Below the pieces are notes generated by a model. That model worked only from the letters and a program-made list of their open reading frames with translations. It searched no databases and was not told the origin of the DNA. Of a DNA stretch of 64,000 bases, positions 35,877 through 45,591 are shown one piece after another; position 1 is the first letter of the stretch; each line of letters opens with the position of its first letter. The stretch is from NCBI RefSeq assembly GCF_022627955.1, contig NZ_JABXGD010000001.1, forward strand, positions 558,001-622,000, in the 5' to 3' direction. This DNA comes from Microbacterium sp. C5A9. GTDB lineage: Bacteria > Actinomycetota > Actinomycetes > Actinomycetales > Microbacteriaceae. A program made the position numbers and the translations under genes.

Positions 35877-37222
35877 AGCCCGCGATCGCGGAGTGCGATC
35901 CACAGTTCGGCCGCGACGTCGGGGTCGTCGAGCGAGGCGTCGAGCATCTTCTCGGCGGTGGTGATCCTCGGCCGGATGGTGTTCCGATGCACGCCGAGAT
36001 CCCGTGCCGTCCGCTCGGCCTGGTGACGATTGCGCAGGTACGCGATGACGGTGCGCCGCAGCTCCGGCTCGGTGTGCGCGAGCAGATCCGCCCAGCGGCG
36101 CGACCGCGATTCCGGATCGGTGCGCGCTCCCGCGTCGGGATCCGCGCGGTGGAGCGCCATGACGCGGGCGGCTGCGGCGGCGACGTCCTCCAGGCCGACC
36201 GGTCCGCTGACGACTCCGGACTCGGGCGTCGCGCCCGCATCCGCGGAAATCAGGGTGAGATGCACGCCCTCGTGAGCACTCCCGGCGCCGAATCCGCCGT
36301 CGACGGTGGCGCCGGCGCCGGCAACGACCCGGAAGAGCATCGGCAGGGGGATGCCGGAGGCATGGGCGAGTGCGCGGGCGGCCGCGGGTTCGCCGCGGAG
36401 CGCGAGCTCAGCGACCCAGTGCTCCGGAGTCGGCCCCCTTCGCTCCCGCGCACTCAGCAGTCGCAGCAGCGCGGCGGCGGTGAGGGCGAGTTGACGGTCC
36501 GAGCTGCCGAACGGTCGGCCCGCGCCGATGGCGAGCGCTCCGCGGGTGCGGTCGCCATCGGTGACCGCGTGCGCGACGACCGTCGAGCCGTGCGACACGA
36601 ACGACGCCGCCTCGACGCCGGAGCGCAGCAGCGACCTCTCCACGTCTGCACGCACGGAGGGCAGCATCCCCTCGAGCGACGGGGGATGCAGGATGTCCGT
36701 CGAGCCGCCAGGACCGATCGGCAGCCAGGCGACCCATCCGCCGATGGCCTGCGCCATCACCCGCACGACCGCGCCGATCGGATCGGGCCCGGCCGCGGCC
36801 TGCACGAGCCGGGTGTGTGCGTGCGCGGTGCGCATCGCCTCCTCCTGGCCGCCGCGGCCCGCGAGCGACCAGAACGCTCGCGAGACGTCGAGGAACGGGA
36901 CGCCGTCCGGCACTTCGAAGATCGGTATGCCGGTCGCGCGGCATCGCTCGACCAGCGCGGGGGGCGCGTGCTCCCATCCTTCGCCGAGTCCGATCCCGAT
37001 CGCGCCGATGCCCTGCTCGGCGAGTCGGTCGACGTAGAGATCTGCCGAGTCGGCGTGCAGCGGGATGCCGGTGGTGAGCAGCAGCTCGCCGCCGTCGAGG
37101 TAGCGACCGGGGTCGTCGAGCTCCGAGACGTGCACCCCGGTGATGCTCCGTGCGGCGTCGAACGGTGCGAGCGGTCGCAGTGAGGCGCCCGATGCGAGTG
37201 CGAGTTCACCGAGCGAGACCAT
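35873..37222 (-). CDS. PucR-family transcriptional regulator
   Basis: I chose ATG at 37222 (MVSLGELALASGASLRPL), 449 residues. The N-terminal PucR domain (about 1-125) has VHVSELDDPGRYLDGGELLL and the C-terminal helix-turn-helix has LRRTVIAYLRNRHQAERTAR followed by DLGVHRNTIRPRITTAEKML, the PucR_4/CdaR-type DNA-binding end. PucR regulators control purine, GABA and other nitrogen catabolism genes. It is divergent from gabT with 89 bp between starts, so the aminotransferase operon is the likely target. The C terminus overlaps the convergent CoA transferase gene by 4 bp. Confidence 0.88.
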   Translation of the reverse strand: MVSLGELALASGASLRPLAPFDAARSITGVHVSELDDPGRYLDGGELLLTTGIPLHADSADLYVDRLAEQGIGAIGIGLGEGWEHAPPALVERCRATGIPIFEVPDGVPFLDVSRAFWSLAGRGGQEEAMRTAHAHTRLVQAAAGPDPIGAVVRVMAQAIGGWVAWLPIGPGGSTDILHPPSLEGMLPSVRADVERSLLRSGVEAASFVSHGSTVVAHAVTDGDRTRGALAIGAGRPFGSSDRQLALTAAALLRLLSARERRGPTPEHWVAELALRGEPAAARALAHASGIPLPMLFRVVAGAGATVDGGFGAGSAHEGVHLTLISADAGATPESGVVSGPVGLEDVAAAAARVMALHRADPDAGARTDPESRSRRWADLLAHTEPELRRTVIAYLRNRHQAERTARDLGVHRNTIRPRITTAEKMLDASLDDPDVAAELWIALRDRGL

Positions 37223-37298
37223 GTCGCCATTGTGCAGTACGCACAGGGCGGGCATCAAGACTGGGCGAGATGTCACCCACGATGCCCGGGGCACGCTC

Positions 37299-37304
37299 TA
37301 GCGT
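37299..37304 (+). promoter_or_regulatory. -10 box of gabT-like operon (leaderless)
   Basis: TAGCGT ends 7 nt before the ATG at 37312; no ribosome-binding site is present. Confidence 0.5.
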
Positions 37305-37311
37305 CGACCGC

Positions 37312-38637
37312 ATGACCACCGCTCCGCATCTGATCACCGAGATCCCCGGCCCGCGATCGCGCGAGCTGCACGCTCAGCGCACCGCCGCCGTCGCCTCCGG
37401 GTTCGGGATCACCCTTCCCGTCTTCATCGCCCGCGCCGCCACCTCGACTCTCGAGGACGTCGACGGCAACACGCTCATCGATCTCGCCTCGGGCATCGCC
37501 GTCACCAGCGTGGGTGCGGCGAATCCTCGAGTGCGTGAGAACGTCGCGGCCCAGCTCGAGCTCTTCACCCACACGTGCTTCATGGTGACCGAGTACGAAG
37601 GGTTCGTGCGGGTGGCCGAATGGCTCAACGCCCACGTGCCCGGCGACTTCGAGAAGCGGACCGCGCTGTTCAGCACGGGCGCCGAGGCCGTCGAGAACGC
37701 GGTCAAGATCGCCCGGGCGCACACCGGGCGGCCGGGGGTGCTCGTGATCGACGAGGCGTACCACGGCCGTTCGCTGCTGACCATGGCGATGACCGCCAAG
37801 GAGCACCCGTACAAGACCGCATTCGGCCCGTTCCCGCACGATGTCGTGCGGGGGCCGAACGCCAACCCGCTGCGGGGCGAGGGCGCCGATGCCGCACTCG
37901 CCGAGATCGAGCGGATCATCATCGAGCACGGCGACGAGCACTTCGCCGCGCTCGTCGTCGAGCCGATCCAGGGCGAGGGCGGATTCATCGTCCCCGCCGA
38001 GGGATTCCTCGCGGGGCTCCGCCGGATCGCGGACGCGCACGGCATCGTCCTCGTCATCGACGAGATCCAGAGCGGCCTCGGCCGCACGGGACGACTGTTC
38101 GCGAGCGAGCACGAGGGGGTCGCCGGCGACATCACACTCACGGCCAAGGCGCTCGGCGGCGGGCTGCCCCTCAGCGCGGTCACGGGCCGAGCCGAGATCA
38201 TGGACGCGGCGCACACGGGGGGCCTCGGCGGCACGTACGCGGGCAACCCGCTCGCCTGCGCCGCGGCGCTCGCCGTGTTCGACGTGCTCGAAGACCCCGA
38301 GCTGCTGCCGGGCGTCATGCGCATCGAACAGGCGATCCGGGCCCACCTCGAGCCGCTGCGCGCCGAGTTCCCGGTGATCGCCGAGGTGCGCGGGCGAGGC
38401 GCGATGATGGCCCTCGAGTTCGCCGACCCCGACACGCTCGCGCCGCGCGCCGATCTCGCTCAGCGCATCACCGCCGCCTGCCACGCCGCGGGCGTCCTCA
38501 CGCTGACCTGCGGCACGCACGGCAACGTCATCCGCCTGCTTCCGCCGCTCGTGATCGAGCCGGCCGTGCTCGACACCGGACTCGAGATCCTCAGCCGTTC
38601 CATCCGCTCCATCGCCGCCGAGGAGGCCGCAGCATGA
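37312..38637 (+). CDS. gabT: Omega-amino acid:2-oxoglutarate aminotransferase (GabT/DavT-like)
   Basis: The 441-residue class III aminotransferase has the GABA-transaminase pattern: LIDLASGIAVTSVGAANPRV, ALFSTGAEAVENAVKIARAH, EAYHGRSLLTMAMT, VVEPIQGEGGFIVP, IDEIQSGLGRTGRLFA and the PLP-binding Lys279 in LTAKALGGGLPLSAV. It would move the terminal amino group of GABA, 5-aminovalerate or similar to 2-oxoglutarate, giving a semialdehyde. It is the first of three genes with 4-bp overlaps; the second resembles glutaryl-CoA dehydrogenase, which favours the C5 substrate 5-aminovalerate. Translation is probably leaderless. Confidence 0.9.
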   Translation: MTTAPHLITEIPGPRSRELHAQRTAAVASGFGITLPVFIARAATSTLEDVDGNTLIDLASGIAVTSVGAANPRVRENVAAQLELFTHTCFMVTEYEGFVRVAEWLNAHVPGDFEKRTALFSTGAEAVENAVKIARAHTGRPGVLVIDEAYHGRSLLTMAMTAKEHPYKTAFGPFPHDVVRGPNANPLRGEGADAALAEIERIIIEHGDEHFAALVVEPIQGEGGFIVPAEGFLAGLRRIADAHGIVLVIDEIQSGLGRTGRLFASEHEGVAGDITLTAKALGGGLPLSAVTGRAEIMDAAHTGGLGGTYAGNPLACAAALAVFDVLEDPELLPGVMRIEQAIRAHLEPLRAEFPVIAEVRGRGAMMALEFADPDTLAPRADLAQRITAACHAAGVLTLTCGTHGNVIRLLPPLVIEPAVLDTGLEILSRSIRSIAAEEAAA

Positions 38638-39818
38638 CCGCCGTTCCCGACCTGCTCGACTTCGACGAGATGCTCAGCGACGACGAACGGGCGACGCGCG
38701 ATCGCGTGCGGGCGTTCGTCGACGCGCGCATCCGTCCCCACATCGCCGACTGGTACGACCGCGCGATCTTCCCGACCGAGCTCGTACCGGAGCTGGCCGA
38801 TCTCGGACTCCTCGGCATGCACCTCTCGGGATACGGGTGCGCCGGCCGCAGCGCCGTCGAATACGGGCTCTCCGCCATGGAGCTCGAAGCGGGCGACTCG
38901 GGTCTGCGCACCTTCGTGTCGGTGCAGGGATCGCTCGCGATGAGCGCGATCCACAAGCACGGCAGCGAGGAGCAGAAGCAGGAGTGGCTGCCTCGCATGG
39001 CCCGCGGCGAGGTCATCGGATGCTTCGGGCTCACCGAGCCCAACTCCGGGTCCGATCCCTCGAGCATGACCACCTTCGCTCGTCGCGACGGCGACGGCTG
39101 GGTCATCAACGGCGCGAAGCGCTGGATCGGTCTCGCCTCGATCGCCCAGGTCGCGATCATCTGGGCGCAGACGGATGACGGCGTGCGCGGCTTCATCGTG
39201 CCCACGGACTCCGACGGCTTCGTCGCGACGCCGATCGCCCCCAAGCTCTCGATGCGCGCGTCGATCCAGTGCGACATCACGCTCACCGACGTGCGTCTGC
39301 CTGCCACCGCGCAGCTTCCGGAGGCGCGCGGTCTCCGGGCCCCGTTCTCGTGCCTGAACGAGGCGCGCTACGGCATCGGCTGGGGAGTGATCGGCGCTGC
39401 GCGCGACAGCTACGCCACGGCCCTGTCGTACTCCCGCACGCGCATCCAGTTCAACCAGCCGATCGCTGCGTTCCAGCTCACGCAGCAGAAGCTCGTCGAC
39501 ATGGCGGTCGAGATCGAGAAGGCCCAGCTGCTCGCTCTGCGCCTCGGCAGACTGAAGGATGCGGGAAAGCTCGCGCCGCATCAGATCTCCGTCGCCAAGC
39601 TCAGCAACACCAGGGCGGCCATCGGCATCGCCCGCGAGGCGAGGACCGTCCTCGGCGGCAACGGAGTGTCCGGCGACTACTCGCCGCTGCGTCACGCCGC
39701 CAACCTCGAATCCGTCCGCACGTACGAGGGCACCGACGAAGTGCACACGCTCGTGCTCGGAGCCCACATCACCGGGTTCTCCGCCTTCCGCAGCACTGTC
39801 ACCGAGGGAGCATCATGA
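38634..39818 (+). CDS. gcdH: Glutaryl-CoA dehydrogenase-like acyl-CoA dehydrogenase
   Basis: The 394-residue flavoenzyme is very like animal and bacterial glutaryl-CoA dehydrogenases: GYGCAGRSAVEYGLSAMELE, DSGLRTFVSVQGSLAMSAI, GCFGLTEPNSGSDPSSM, NEARYGIGWGVIGA and catalytic Glu365 in VRTYEGTDEVHTLVLG. The Arg in DSGLRT lines up from memory with the Arg that binds the glutaryl carboxylate in the human enzyme. It would convert glutaryl-CoA to crotonyl-CoA and carbon dioxide. It starts with ATG in an ATGA overlap with gabT and ends in the same way with the aldehyde dehydrogenase gene. Confidence 0.88.
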   Translation: MTAVPDLLDFDEMLSDDERATRDRVRAFVDARIRPHIADWYDRAIFPTELVPELADLGLLGMHLSGYGCAGRSAVEYGLSAMELEAGDSGLRTFVSVQGSLAMSAIHKHGSEEQKQEWLPRMARGEVIGCFGLTEPNSGSDPSSMTTFARRDGDGWVINGAKRWIGLASIAQVAIIWAQTDDGVRGFIVPTDSDGFVATPIAPKLSMRASIQCDITLTDVRLPATAQLPEARGLRAPFSCLNEARYGIGWGVIGAARDSYATALSYSRTRIQFNQPIAAFQLTQQKLVDMAVEIEKAQLLALRLGRLKDAGKLAPHQISVAKLSNTRAAIGIAREARTVLGGNGVSGDYSPLRHAANLESVRTYEGTDEVHTLVLGAHITGFSAFRSTVTEGAS

Positions 39819-41263
39819 CCGCCATCGCCCTGCGCCACTTCATCGACGGAAGCTGGGTCGAGGGCGGGGGAGAAGCCCTCGTCGACGTCAATCCGAGTCG
39901 TCCGAGCGACGTCGTCGCCGAGGGCCCGGGAGCGTCGGATGCCGATGTCGACCGCGCCTACGCGGCGGCCCGCGCGGCCGTCGACGGCTGGCGTCGGACA
40001 CCGGCTCGCGCTCGCGCCGGCATCCTCCTCCGTGCAGCCGACATCATCGAGGCGCATCGTGAGGAGTGGGGAGGAGAGCTGGCGAGGGAAGAGGGCAAGA
40101 CGCTCGTCGAGGCGATCGCCGAGACCGGCCATGCCGCGAACATCCTCCGCTTCCACGCGCAGGAGGTCGAACGCCAGAGCGGCGGTGTCTTCGAGTCGCC
40201 CACCCCGGGCGAACGCATCCTCGTGATCCGCCGGCCGGTGGGGGTCGTCGGGGCGATCACTCCCTTCAACTTCCCGATCTCGATTCCCGCATGGAAGCTC
40301 GCTCCGGCGCTGGTGTGGGGCAACACCGTGGTCTGGAAGCCCGCGACATCCGTCCCCGTGCTGGCGATGCGATTCGCCGAGGCGCTGGAGCAGGCCGGAC
40401 TGCCTCGCGGGGTGCTGAACCTCGTGAACGGCACGGCCGCCGTCGGGGAGGCGATCGTCTCGCATCCGGACGTCGACGCGGTGACCTTCACCGGGTCCAC
40501 GAAGGTCGGCAGGGTCATCGCCGCGCAGCTGGCGGCCCGCGGCATCCCGTTCCAGGGCGAGCTGGGCGGCAAGAACGCGTCGCTCGTGCTCGCCGATGCC
40601 GACCTCGACGTCGCCGTCGAGCAGGTGGCGGTCGGCGCGTTCCGCGCCGCGGGGCAGAAGTGCACGGCGACATCTCGGGTGATCGTGCACGACGCGATAG
40701 CCGACGAGTTCCTGCGTCGGCTCGCCGCGCGTACCGAGCGGATGATCGTGGGTGATGCCCAGGATCCGGCGGTCGAGGTCGGGCCCGTCGTCGACTCCGC
40801 CGCGCGAGATCGGGTGGCCGCCGCCATCGCGCGCGCTCGGACGTCGGCGACAGCGGTGGTCGCTCCGGAACCGTATGGGCCCGGCGATCTCGACGACGGG
40901 TACTTCATCGCGCCGTCGGTGTTCGAGCTGAACGAGGACGAGCCGGGCGAGCTGTGGACGGACGAGCTGTTCGGCCCCGTGATCGGCGTGCGCAGGGTCT
41001 CGAGCACCGAAGACGGGATCGCGCTCGTCAACGACAGCGAATACGGCCTCTCGACCGCCGTCTTCACGACAGGTCTCGCGGACGCGCTCCGTGCGATCGA
41101 GGAGATCAGGGCGGGTGTCGTGCACATCAACTCGGCGTCGGCCGGCGCAGACCTGCACGTGCCGTTCGGCGGCAGCGGTGCGAGCGCGCTCGGTCCGAAA
41201 GAGCAGGGAGCGGCTGCCCGAGAGTTCTTCACCGAGACGGCCACGGTCTATCTGAAGGGCTGA
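39815..41263 (+). CDS. Succinate/glutarate-semialdehyde dehydrogenase (ALDH family)
   Basis: The 482-residue enzyme has the ALDH features VGVVGAITPFNFPISIPAWK, TFTGSTKVGRVIA, the general base Glu249 in FQGELGGKN and the catalytic Cys283 in AAGQKCTATSRVIV. It oxidises a semialdehyde with NAD(P). Coupled to gabT and gcdH by ATGA overlaps, it most likely takes the aminotransferase product: succinate or glutarate semialdehyde. The motif order also fits 2-oxoglutarate-semialdehyde dehydrogenases, so the chain length is uncertain. Confidence 0.88.
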   Translation: MTAIALRHFIDGSWVEGGGEALVDVNPSRPSDVVAEGPGASDADVDRAYAAARAAVDGWRRTPARARAGILLRAADIIEAHREEWGGELAREEGKTLVEAIAETGHAANILRFHAQEVERQSGGVFESPTPGERILVIRRPVGVVGAITPFNFPISIPAWKLAPALVWGNTVVWKPATSVPVLAMRFAEALEQAGLPRGVLNLVNGTAAVGEAIVSHPDVDAVTFTGSTKVGRVIAAQLAARGIPFQGELGGKNASLVLADADLDVAVEQVAVGAFRAAGQKCTATSRVIVHDAIADEFLRRLAARTERMIVGDAQDPAVEVGPVVDSAARDRVAAAIARARTSATAVVAPEPYGPGDLDDGYFIAPSVFELNEDEPGELWTDELFGPVIGVRRVSSTEDGIALVNDSEYGLSTAVFTTGLADALRAIEEIRAGVVHINSASAGADLHVPFGGSGASALGPKEQGAAAREFFTETATVYLKG

Positions 41264-41341
41264 TCGGGGCACCGCTGCGGCATCCACTGCGATGTCCGAT
41301 TTCCGCCAGTCCGGGTCGGTGGGGCGTGACAGAGTGGAGGC

Positions 41342-42859
41342 ATGAGCTTCCCCGTGACCGACTTCGACGAACGGTATCGCGCGATCAGCGCGCGCGACAC
41401 GCGTTTCGACGGACAGTTCGTGACGGCCGTGCGCTCCACCGGCATCTACTGCCGCCCGAGCTGTCCCGCGCGCACGCCCAAGCCTCAGAACGTCACGTTC
41501 TATCCCACGAGCGCGGCGGCGCATGAGGCGGGGTACCGCGCGTGCAAGCGCTGCCTGCCCGAGGCGGCACCCGGGTCGCCCGCCTGGGATTTGCGCAGCG
41601 ACGTCGCCGCGCGGGCGATGCGCCTGATCGCGTCGGGCGTCGTCGAGCGCGAGGGCGTCTCCGGCCTCGCCCTGCGCCTGGGCTACTCGACCCGGCACCT
41701 CACGCGACTGCTCTCGACCGAGCTCGGTGCCGGCCCCCTGGCGCTCGCGCGGGCGCATCGAGCCCACACGGCGCGGATGCTGCTCGTCGGCACCGACATG
41801 CCGATCTCCGACATCGCCTTCTCCGCCGGTTTCGCGAGCATCCGGCAGTGCAACGACACGATCCGCGAGGTCTTCGGCCTCACCCCGGGTGAGCTGAGAG
41901 CGCGGCGCCGGACGCCGGCATCCGCTGTCCCCGGCGCGATCGATCTGGTCCTGCCCTACCGCGGCCCGCTCGACGCGGACGGAGTGTTCCAGTGGATGGC
42001 CGCACGGGCCGTGTCGGGGGTCGAAGAGGCGACGGCCACGTCGTTCTCCCGCCATCTCCGCATGGCGGGAGGCCCGGCCTGGTTCGAGGTGAGTCAGGAT
42101 GCCGCCGCCCGTCTGCACCTGCGCGCTCGCGTGGCCCAGCTCGGCGATCTCGCCCCGCTCGTCTCGACCGCGCGGCGCATCTTCGATCTCGACGCGGACC
42201 CTCTCGCGGTCGACCAGGCGCTGAGCGCGCACCCCGAGCTCGCTCCTCTCGTCGCCCGCACCCCCGGCATCCGCGTACCGGGGGCTGCGGATCCGCACGA
42301 GATGCTGATCCGCGCGATGATCGGGCAGCAGATCACGGTCGTCGCCGCGCGGACGGCGCTCACGGCTCTCACCGAGGCGCTGGGGGAGCGGACCGAGCAC
42401 GGTCTGCTCTTCCCCACGATGTCGGCGATCGCCGAGCACGGCGCCGAGGTGCTCCGGGGCCCCGGAGCCCGCATCCGCGCGATCGTCGGAGTCGCCTCCG
42501 CGCTCGCCGACGGCACGCTCGCGCTCACCGTGGGCGACGACGGGGTCGCGCAGCGGGCGGCACTGCTCGCGATGCCGGGCATCGGTCCGTGGACGGCCGA
42601 CTACGTGCGCATGCGCGTGCTCGGCGATCCCGACATCCTGCTCCCCGGTGACGTCGCCCTGCGGGCGGGCGCCGCGGCCTCCGGGCTTCCCGGCGAACCC
42701 GCACCGCTGACCGCCTGGGCCGAGCGCGCCGCACCGTGGCGCAGCTATCTCAGCGCCCACCTCTGGCGTGCGGCGCCGATACGACCGACACGAGCATCGA
42801 CGACACCCAGCAAGGCCCCGATCGCCGCCGCGACGGCAGGTTCGAAGGAGACATCATGA
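41342..42859 (+). CDS. alkA: Ada-AlkA fusion: methyl-phosphotriester sensor/regulator and 3-methyladenine glycosylase
   Basis: The 505-residue protein joins four domains: Ada zinc domain (residues 1-80) with Cys37, Cys41, Cys68 and Cys71, Cys37 being the methyl acceptor; AraC-type helix-turn-helix (about 85-190: [39 protein letters not shown]); AlkA N-terminal domain (about 200-300); and HhH-GPD glycosylase (about 310-490) with [20 protein letters not shown] and [13 protein letters not shown], the catalytic Asp being in LLPGDVALR. It senses methylated DNA phosphates, activates repair genes and removes alkylated bases. The fusion followed by ogt is as in Mycobacterium tuberculosis Rv1317c-Rv1316c. 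Confidence 0.94.
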   Translation: MSFPVTDFDERYRAISARDTRFDGQFVTAVRSTGIYCRPSCPARTPKPQNVTFYPTSAAAHEAGYRACKRCLPEAAPGSPAWDLRSDVAARAMRLIASGVVEREGVSGLALRLGYSTRHLTRLLSTELGAGPLALARAHRAHTARMLLVGTDMPISDIAFSAGFASIRQCNDTIREVFGLTPGELRARRRTPASAVPGAIDLVLPYRGPLDADGVFQWMAARAVSGVEEATATSFSRHLRMAGGPAWFEVSQDAAARLHLRARVAQLGDLAPLVSTARRIFDLDADPLAVDQALSAHPELAPLVARTPGIRVPGAADPHEMLIRAMIGQQITVVAARTALTALTEALGERTEHGLLFPTMSAIAEHGAEVLRGPGARIRAIVGVASALADGTLALTVGDDGVAQRAALLAMPGIGPWTADYVRMRVLGDPDILLPGDVALRAGAAASGLPGEPAPLTAWAERAAPWRSYLSAHLWRAAPIRPTRASTTPSKAPIAAATAGSKETS

Positions 42860-43359
42860 CCGCCCTGATCCAGACCGTCGACACCCCCGACGGTCCCTTC
42901 ACGATCCTCGCCGACGACCGCCAGCGGGTGCTCGCGTCCGGATGGACCGCCGATCGCGCGGCGATCATCGGTCGTCTCGCGGCCGCCACGCGGCCGGTCG
43001 AGGTCAGGGCGGGCGAGACCGATGCCGCAGCATCGGTGCGTGCGTTCTACGCGGGCGACCTGTCGGCGATCGACGCGGTCGCCGTGGCGCAGGTCGGCAC
43101 GCCGCTGCAGATGGCCGGATGGGCTGCTCTGCGCACGATCGAGCCGGGAGAGCCGCTGACCTACACCTCGTTCGCGGCACGGCTCGGCAACCCCCGAGCG
43201 GTGCGCGCGGCGGCGTCGATCTGCGCGCGGAACGCCCCGGCGCTCTTCGTGCCCTGCCATCGCGTGCTGCGCACCGACGGCACGCTCGGCGGCTTCGCCT
43301 GGGGGCTCGACGTCAAGCAGCGCCTGCTGGCGCGCGAGGCGGGCGCGGCTGAGGTGTGA
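42856..43359 (+). CDS. ogt: Methylated-DNA--[protein]-cysteine S-methyltransferase
   Basis: The 167-residue suicide repair protein accepts the methyl group from O6-methylguanine on Cys134 in [13 protein letters not shown]. The helix-turn-helix region [20 protein letters not shown] and [20 protein letters not shown] is conserved. The ATG at 42856 overlaps the alkA stop as ATGA, and GAAGGAG lies just upstream inside alkA, so both are made from one alkylation-response operon, probably under AlkA control. A hairpin follows. Confidence 0.95.
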   Translation: MTALIQTVDTPDGPFTILADDRQRVLASGWTADRAAIIGRLAAATRPVEVRAGETDAAASVRAFYAGDLSAIDAVAVAQVGTPLQMAGWAALRTIEPGEPLTYTSFAARLGNPRAVRAAASICARNAPALFVPCHRVLRTDGTLGGFAWGLDVKQRLLAREAGAAEV

Positions 43360-43360
43360 C

Positions 43361-43380
43361 CTCGGCGTTCTCACGCCGAG
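43361..43380 (+). terminator. Hairpin after ogt
   Basis: CTCGGCG-TTCTCA-CGCCGAG forms a 7-bp perfect stem immediately after the ogt stop. There is no T run; it is a likely but weak terminator. Confidence 0.5.
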
Positions 43381-43403
43381 AATCAGCGGATCGGGAATCT
43401 CTC

Positions 43404-43433
43404 TTGTGTTCAGCCGGTTCACAGGAATAGGCT
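43404..43433 (+). promoter_or_regulatory. Promoter upstream of the small ORF and ABC exporter
   Basis: TTGTGT (43404-43409), an 18-bp spacer and TAGGCT (43428-43433) make a good sigma-70-type promoter. Transcription would start about 45 nt before the small ORF and about 220 nt before the exporter gene. Confidence 0.55.
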
Positions 43434-43485
43434 GGTGGGCTGTCGCACCGACCGGACGACGCCGCCGAGCCCTGAGGAGGACACC

Positions 43486-43551
43486 ATGACATCGATCGCC
43501 TCTGCGCAGATCAACGCTCTCGGCTCGACCCTGGCGCGACCGCTCCGCTAG
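43486..43551 (+). CDS. 21-residue small ORF, possible leader peptide
   Basis: ATG at 43486 to TAG at 43549-43551 encodes MTSIASAQINALGSTLARPL plus a final Arg. It has an excellent ribosome-binding site (TGAGGAGG, about 7 nt upstream) and a promoter in front, while the exporter gene behind it has only a weak site. A short, well-translated frame between promoter and transporter fits an attenuation-type leader peptide. It could also be a free small protein. No run of one codon reveals what it would sense. Confidence 0.5.
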   Translation: MTSIASAQINALGSTLARPLR

Positions 43552-43659
43552 AGCCCCTTCCCACACGCACGACTGCACCGGATGCCGGACTCCGAGAGTC
43601 CGTTCACGCGTCCGTCCCCGTCAGCAACCGCTTACCCATACGAAACTCGTCTGAGAGAC

Positions 43660-45591
43660 ATGTCTTCCTCGCCTTCATCGCAGAACGCCTCCCCGTCCTC
43701 CTCTCTTTCCACTCCGGCCGCACTGTGGCGCCTCAAACCCTTCGTGAAGCCGGTCATCTGGCGACTCGCCGGCGGTGCCGCCAGCGCGCTCGTCGCGGCG
43801 ATCATCGCCCTGATGATCCCGATCGTCCTTGAGCAGATCATCCGCGGACCGGTGCAGACCGGTGCGATCGACGCCATCGCCTGGGGTGCGCTCGCCGTCT
43901 TCGGTCTCGCCCTCGGCGAGGCGCTGATGGTGTGGCTGCGCCGTCAGTTCGTGCTCAACCCCGCGACCCAGGTCGAGTACACGATGCGCACCGAGCTCTA
44001 CTCGCGCCTGCAGACGCTGCCCGTGTCGTTCCATGACCGCTGGCAGTCGGGTCAGCTGCTGAGCCGCATGATGCAGGACATCGGTCTCATCCGCCGTTGG
44101 CTGGCGTTCGGTCTCGTGCTGCTGGTCGTCAACATCCTGACCATCGTCATCGGAGCGGTGCTGCTGTTCCGCTGGCACTGGCTGCTCGGCACGATCTTCA
44201 TCGTCACCGCGATCCCGCTGTGGATCCGCGGATACCTGTTCGAGAAGCGCTACGGCGCGCTCACACGGCGCAGCCAGGATCAGGCGGGCGATCTCGCCAC
44301 CAGCGTCGAGGAGAGCGTGCACGGCATCCGCGTGCTGAAGGCCTTCGGCCGTGGCAAGCACGCGCTCAGCCGGTTCAGCCGTCAGGCCGAGACGCTGCGC
44401 GAGACCGAGATGAGCAAGGCCGGAGCGATCGCATCGATCTGGTTCTGGCTCGATCTGATGCCCCAGATCGCCTTCGGTCTCAGCCTGATGTCGGGCATCT
44501 GGCTGATCTCGCAGGGGGCGATCGAGCTGCCAGAGCTCTTCGCGTTCTTCGCGATGGCCACGGTGCTCCGCTGGCCCATCGAGTCGATCGGGTTCCTGTT
44601 CTCGTTCATGCTCGATGCGCGCACCGCGACGGACCGCGTGTTCGACATCTTCTCCGAGACGAACACGATCACCGACCCCGAGAACCCGGTGCACATCGCG
44701 GAGCCGCGCGGCGAGCTCGCGTTCGAGGGAGCGCACTTCCGCTACCAGGACGCGGGAGCGCACGAGCGCGACCTGCTCGACGGGGTCGACCTCGTGCTGC
44801 GCCCGGGCGAGACGATGGCGCTCGTCGGTCTCACCGGCAGTGGCAAGACCACGCTCACCACGCTGCCGACGCGTCTGTACGACGTGACCGGCGGTCGCGT
44901 GACGCTCGACGGCGTCGACGTGCGCGACCTGCCGCTCGCCGAGCTGCGCCAGCACATCGCGATGGCGTTCGAGGACGCGACGCTGTTCTCGGCGACCGTG
45001 CGTGAGAACGTGCTGCTCGGTCGTGCCGATCTCGACGTGCACAGCGACGAGGCCGAGCGCGTCCTGCGCGAGGCGCTCGACGTGGCGCAGGCCGCGTTCG
45101 TCGACGCGCTGCCCGAGGGCACCGAGACGATCATCGGCGAGGAGGGGCTGAGCCTCTCCGGCGGTCAGCGTCAGCGTCTGGCCCTCGCGCGCGCCGTCGC
45201 CGCGAACCCGAAGGTGCTCGTGCTCGACGACCCGCTCTCGGCTCTCGACGTCGACACCGAGGCGCTCGTCGAAGAGGCGCTGCGCCATGTGCTGGCCGAC
45301 ACGACAGCCATGATCGTCGCCCACCGGCCGTCGACCGTGGCGCTCGCCGACCGTGTGGCCCTGCTCGAGGCCGGGCGGGTCACCGCCGTCGGCACCCACA
45401 GCGAGCTTCTGAAGACGAGTCGCCACTACCGCCACGTCATCTCGAGCCTCGAGGCGGAAGAGGCCGCGCGCACCGGCGCGATCCCGATCATCCGCGACGA
45501 GGAGGACGAGATCGACTCCGTGGTCCGTGAAGGAATCCGCGAGGCCGCAGCCGACGAAGACATCATCACCGAGAAGGAGGTGCAGCGATGA
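43660..45591 (+). CDS. Heterodimeric ABC exporter, subunit with degenerate ATPase site
   Basis: I chose ATG at 43660 ([17 protein letters not shown]), 643 residues; an in-frame ATG at 43582 would add 26 unconserved residues. Six membrane segments (about 40-320) precede the ATPase. Walker A is [12 protein letters not shown], the signature is canonical [14 protein letters not shown], but Walker B reads [12 protein letters not shown], with Asp in place of the catalytic Glu. That is the pattern of the degenerate subunit in exporters such as TM287/288 or BmrCD. The C terminus is acidic. The partner gene overlaps by 4 bp. Substrates of this group are drugs, lipids or peptides. Confidence 0.9.
   Translation: MSSSPSSQNASPSSSLSTPAALWRLKPFVKPVIWRLAGGAASALVAAIIALMIPIVLEQIIRGPVQTGAIDAIAWGALAVFGLALGEALMVWLRRQFVLNPATQVEYTMRTELYSRLQTLPVSFHDRWQSGQLLSRMMQDIGLIRRWLAFGLVLLVVNILTIVIGAVLLFRWHWLLGTIFIVTAIPLWIRGYLFEKRYGALTRRSQDQAGDLATSVEESVHGIRVLKAFGRGKHALSRFSRQAETLRETEMSKAGAIASIWFWLDLMPQIAFGLSLMSGIWLISQGAIELPELFAFFAMATVLRWPIESIGFLFSFMLDARTATDRVFDIFSETNTITDPENPVHIAEPRGELAFEGAHFRYQDAGAHERDLLDGVDLVLRPGETMALVGLTGSGKTTLTTLPTRLYDVTGGRVTLDGVDVRDLPLAELRQHIAMAFEDATLFSATVRENVLLGRADLDVHSDEAERVLREALDVAQAAFVDALPEGTETIIGEEGLSLSGGQRQRLALARAVAANPKVLVLDDPLSALDVDTEALVEEALRHVLADTTAMIVAHRPSTVALADRVALLEAGRVTAVGTHSELLKTSRHYRHVISSLEAEEAARTGAIPIIRDEEDEIDSVVREGIREAAADEDIITEKEVQR

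Noticed and set aside
43582..43659. Upstream ATG at 43582 as start of the first exporter subunit
   Set aside because: The added 26 residues (Ser/Pro/Thr-rich) look unconserved, and the start lies right after the small ORF in a short GGACTCCGAGAGTCC hairpin; ATG at 43660 is preferred, though not proven.
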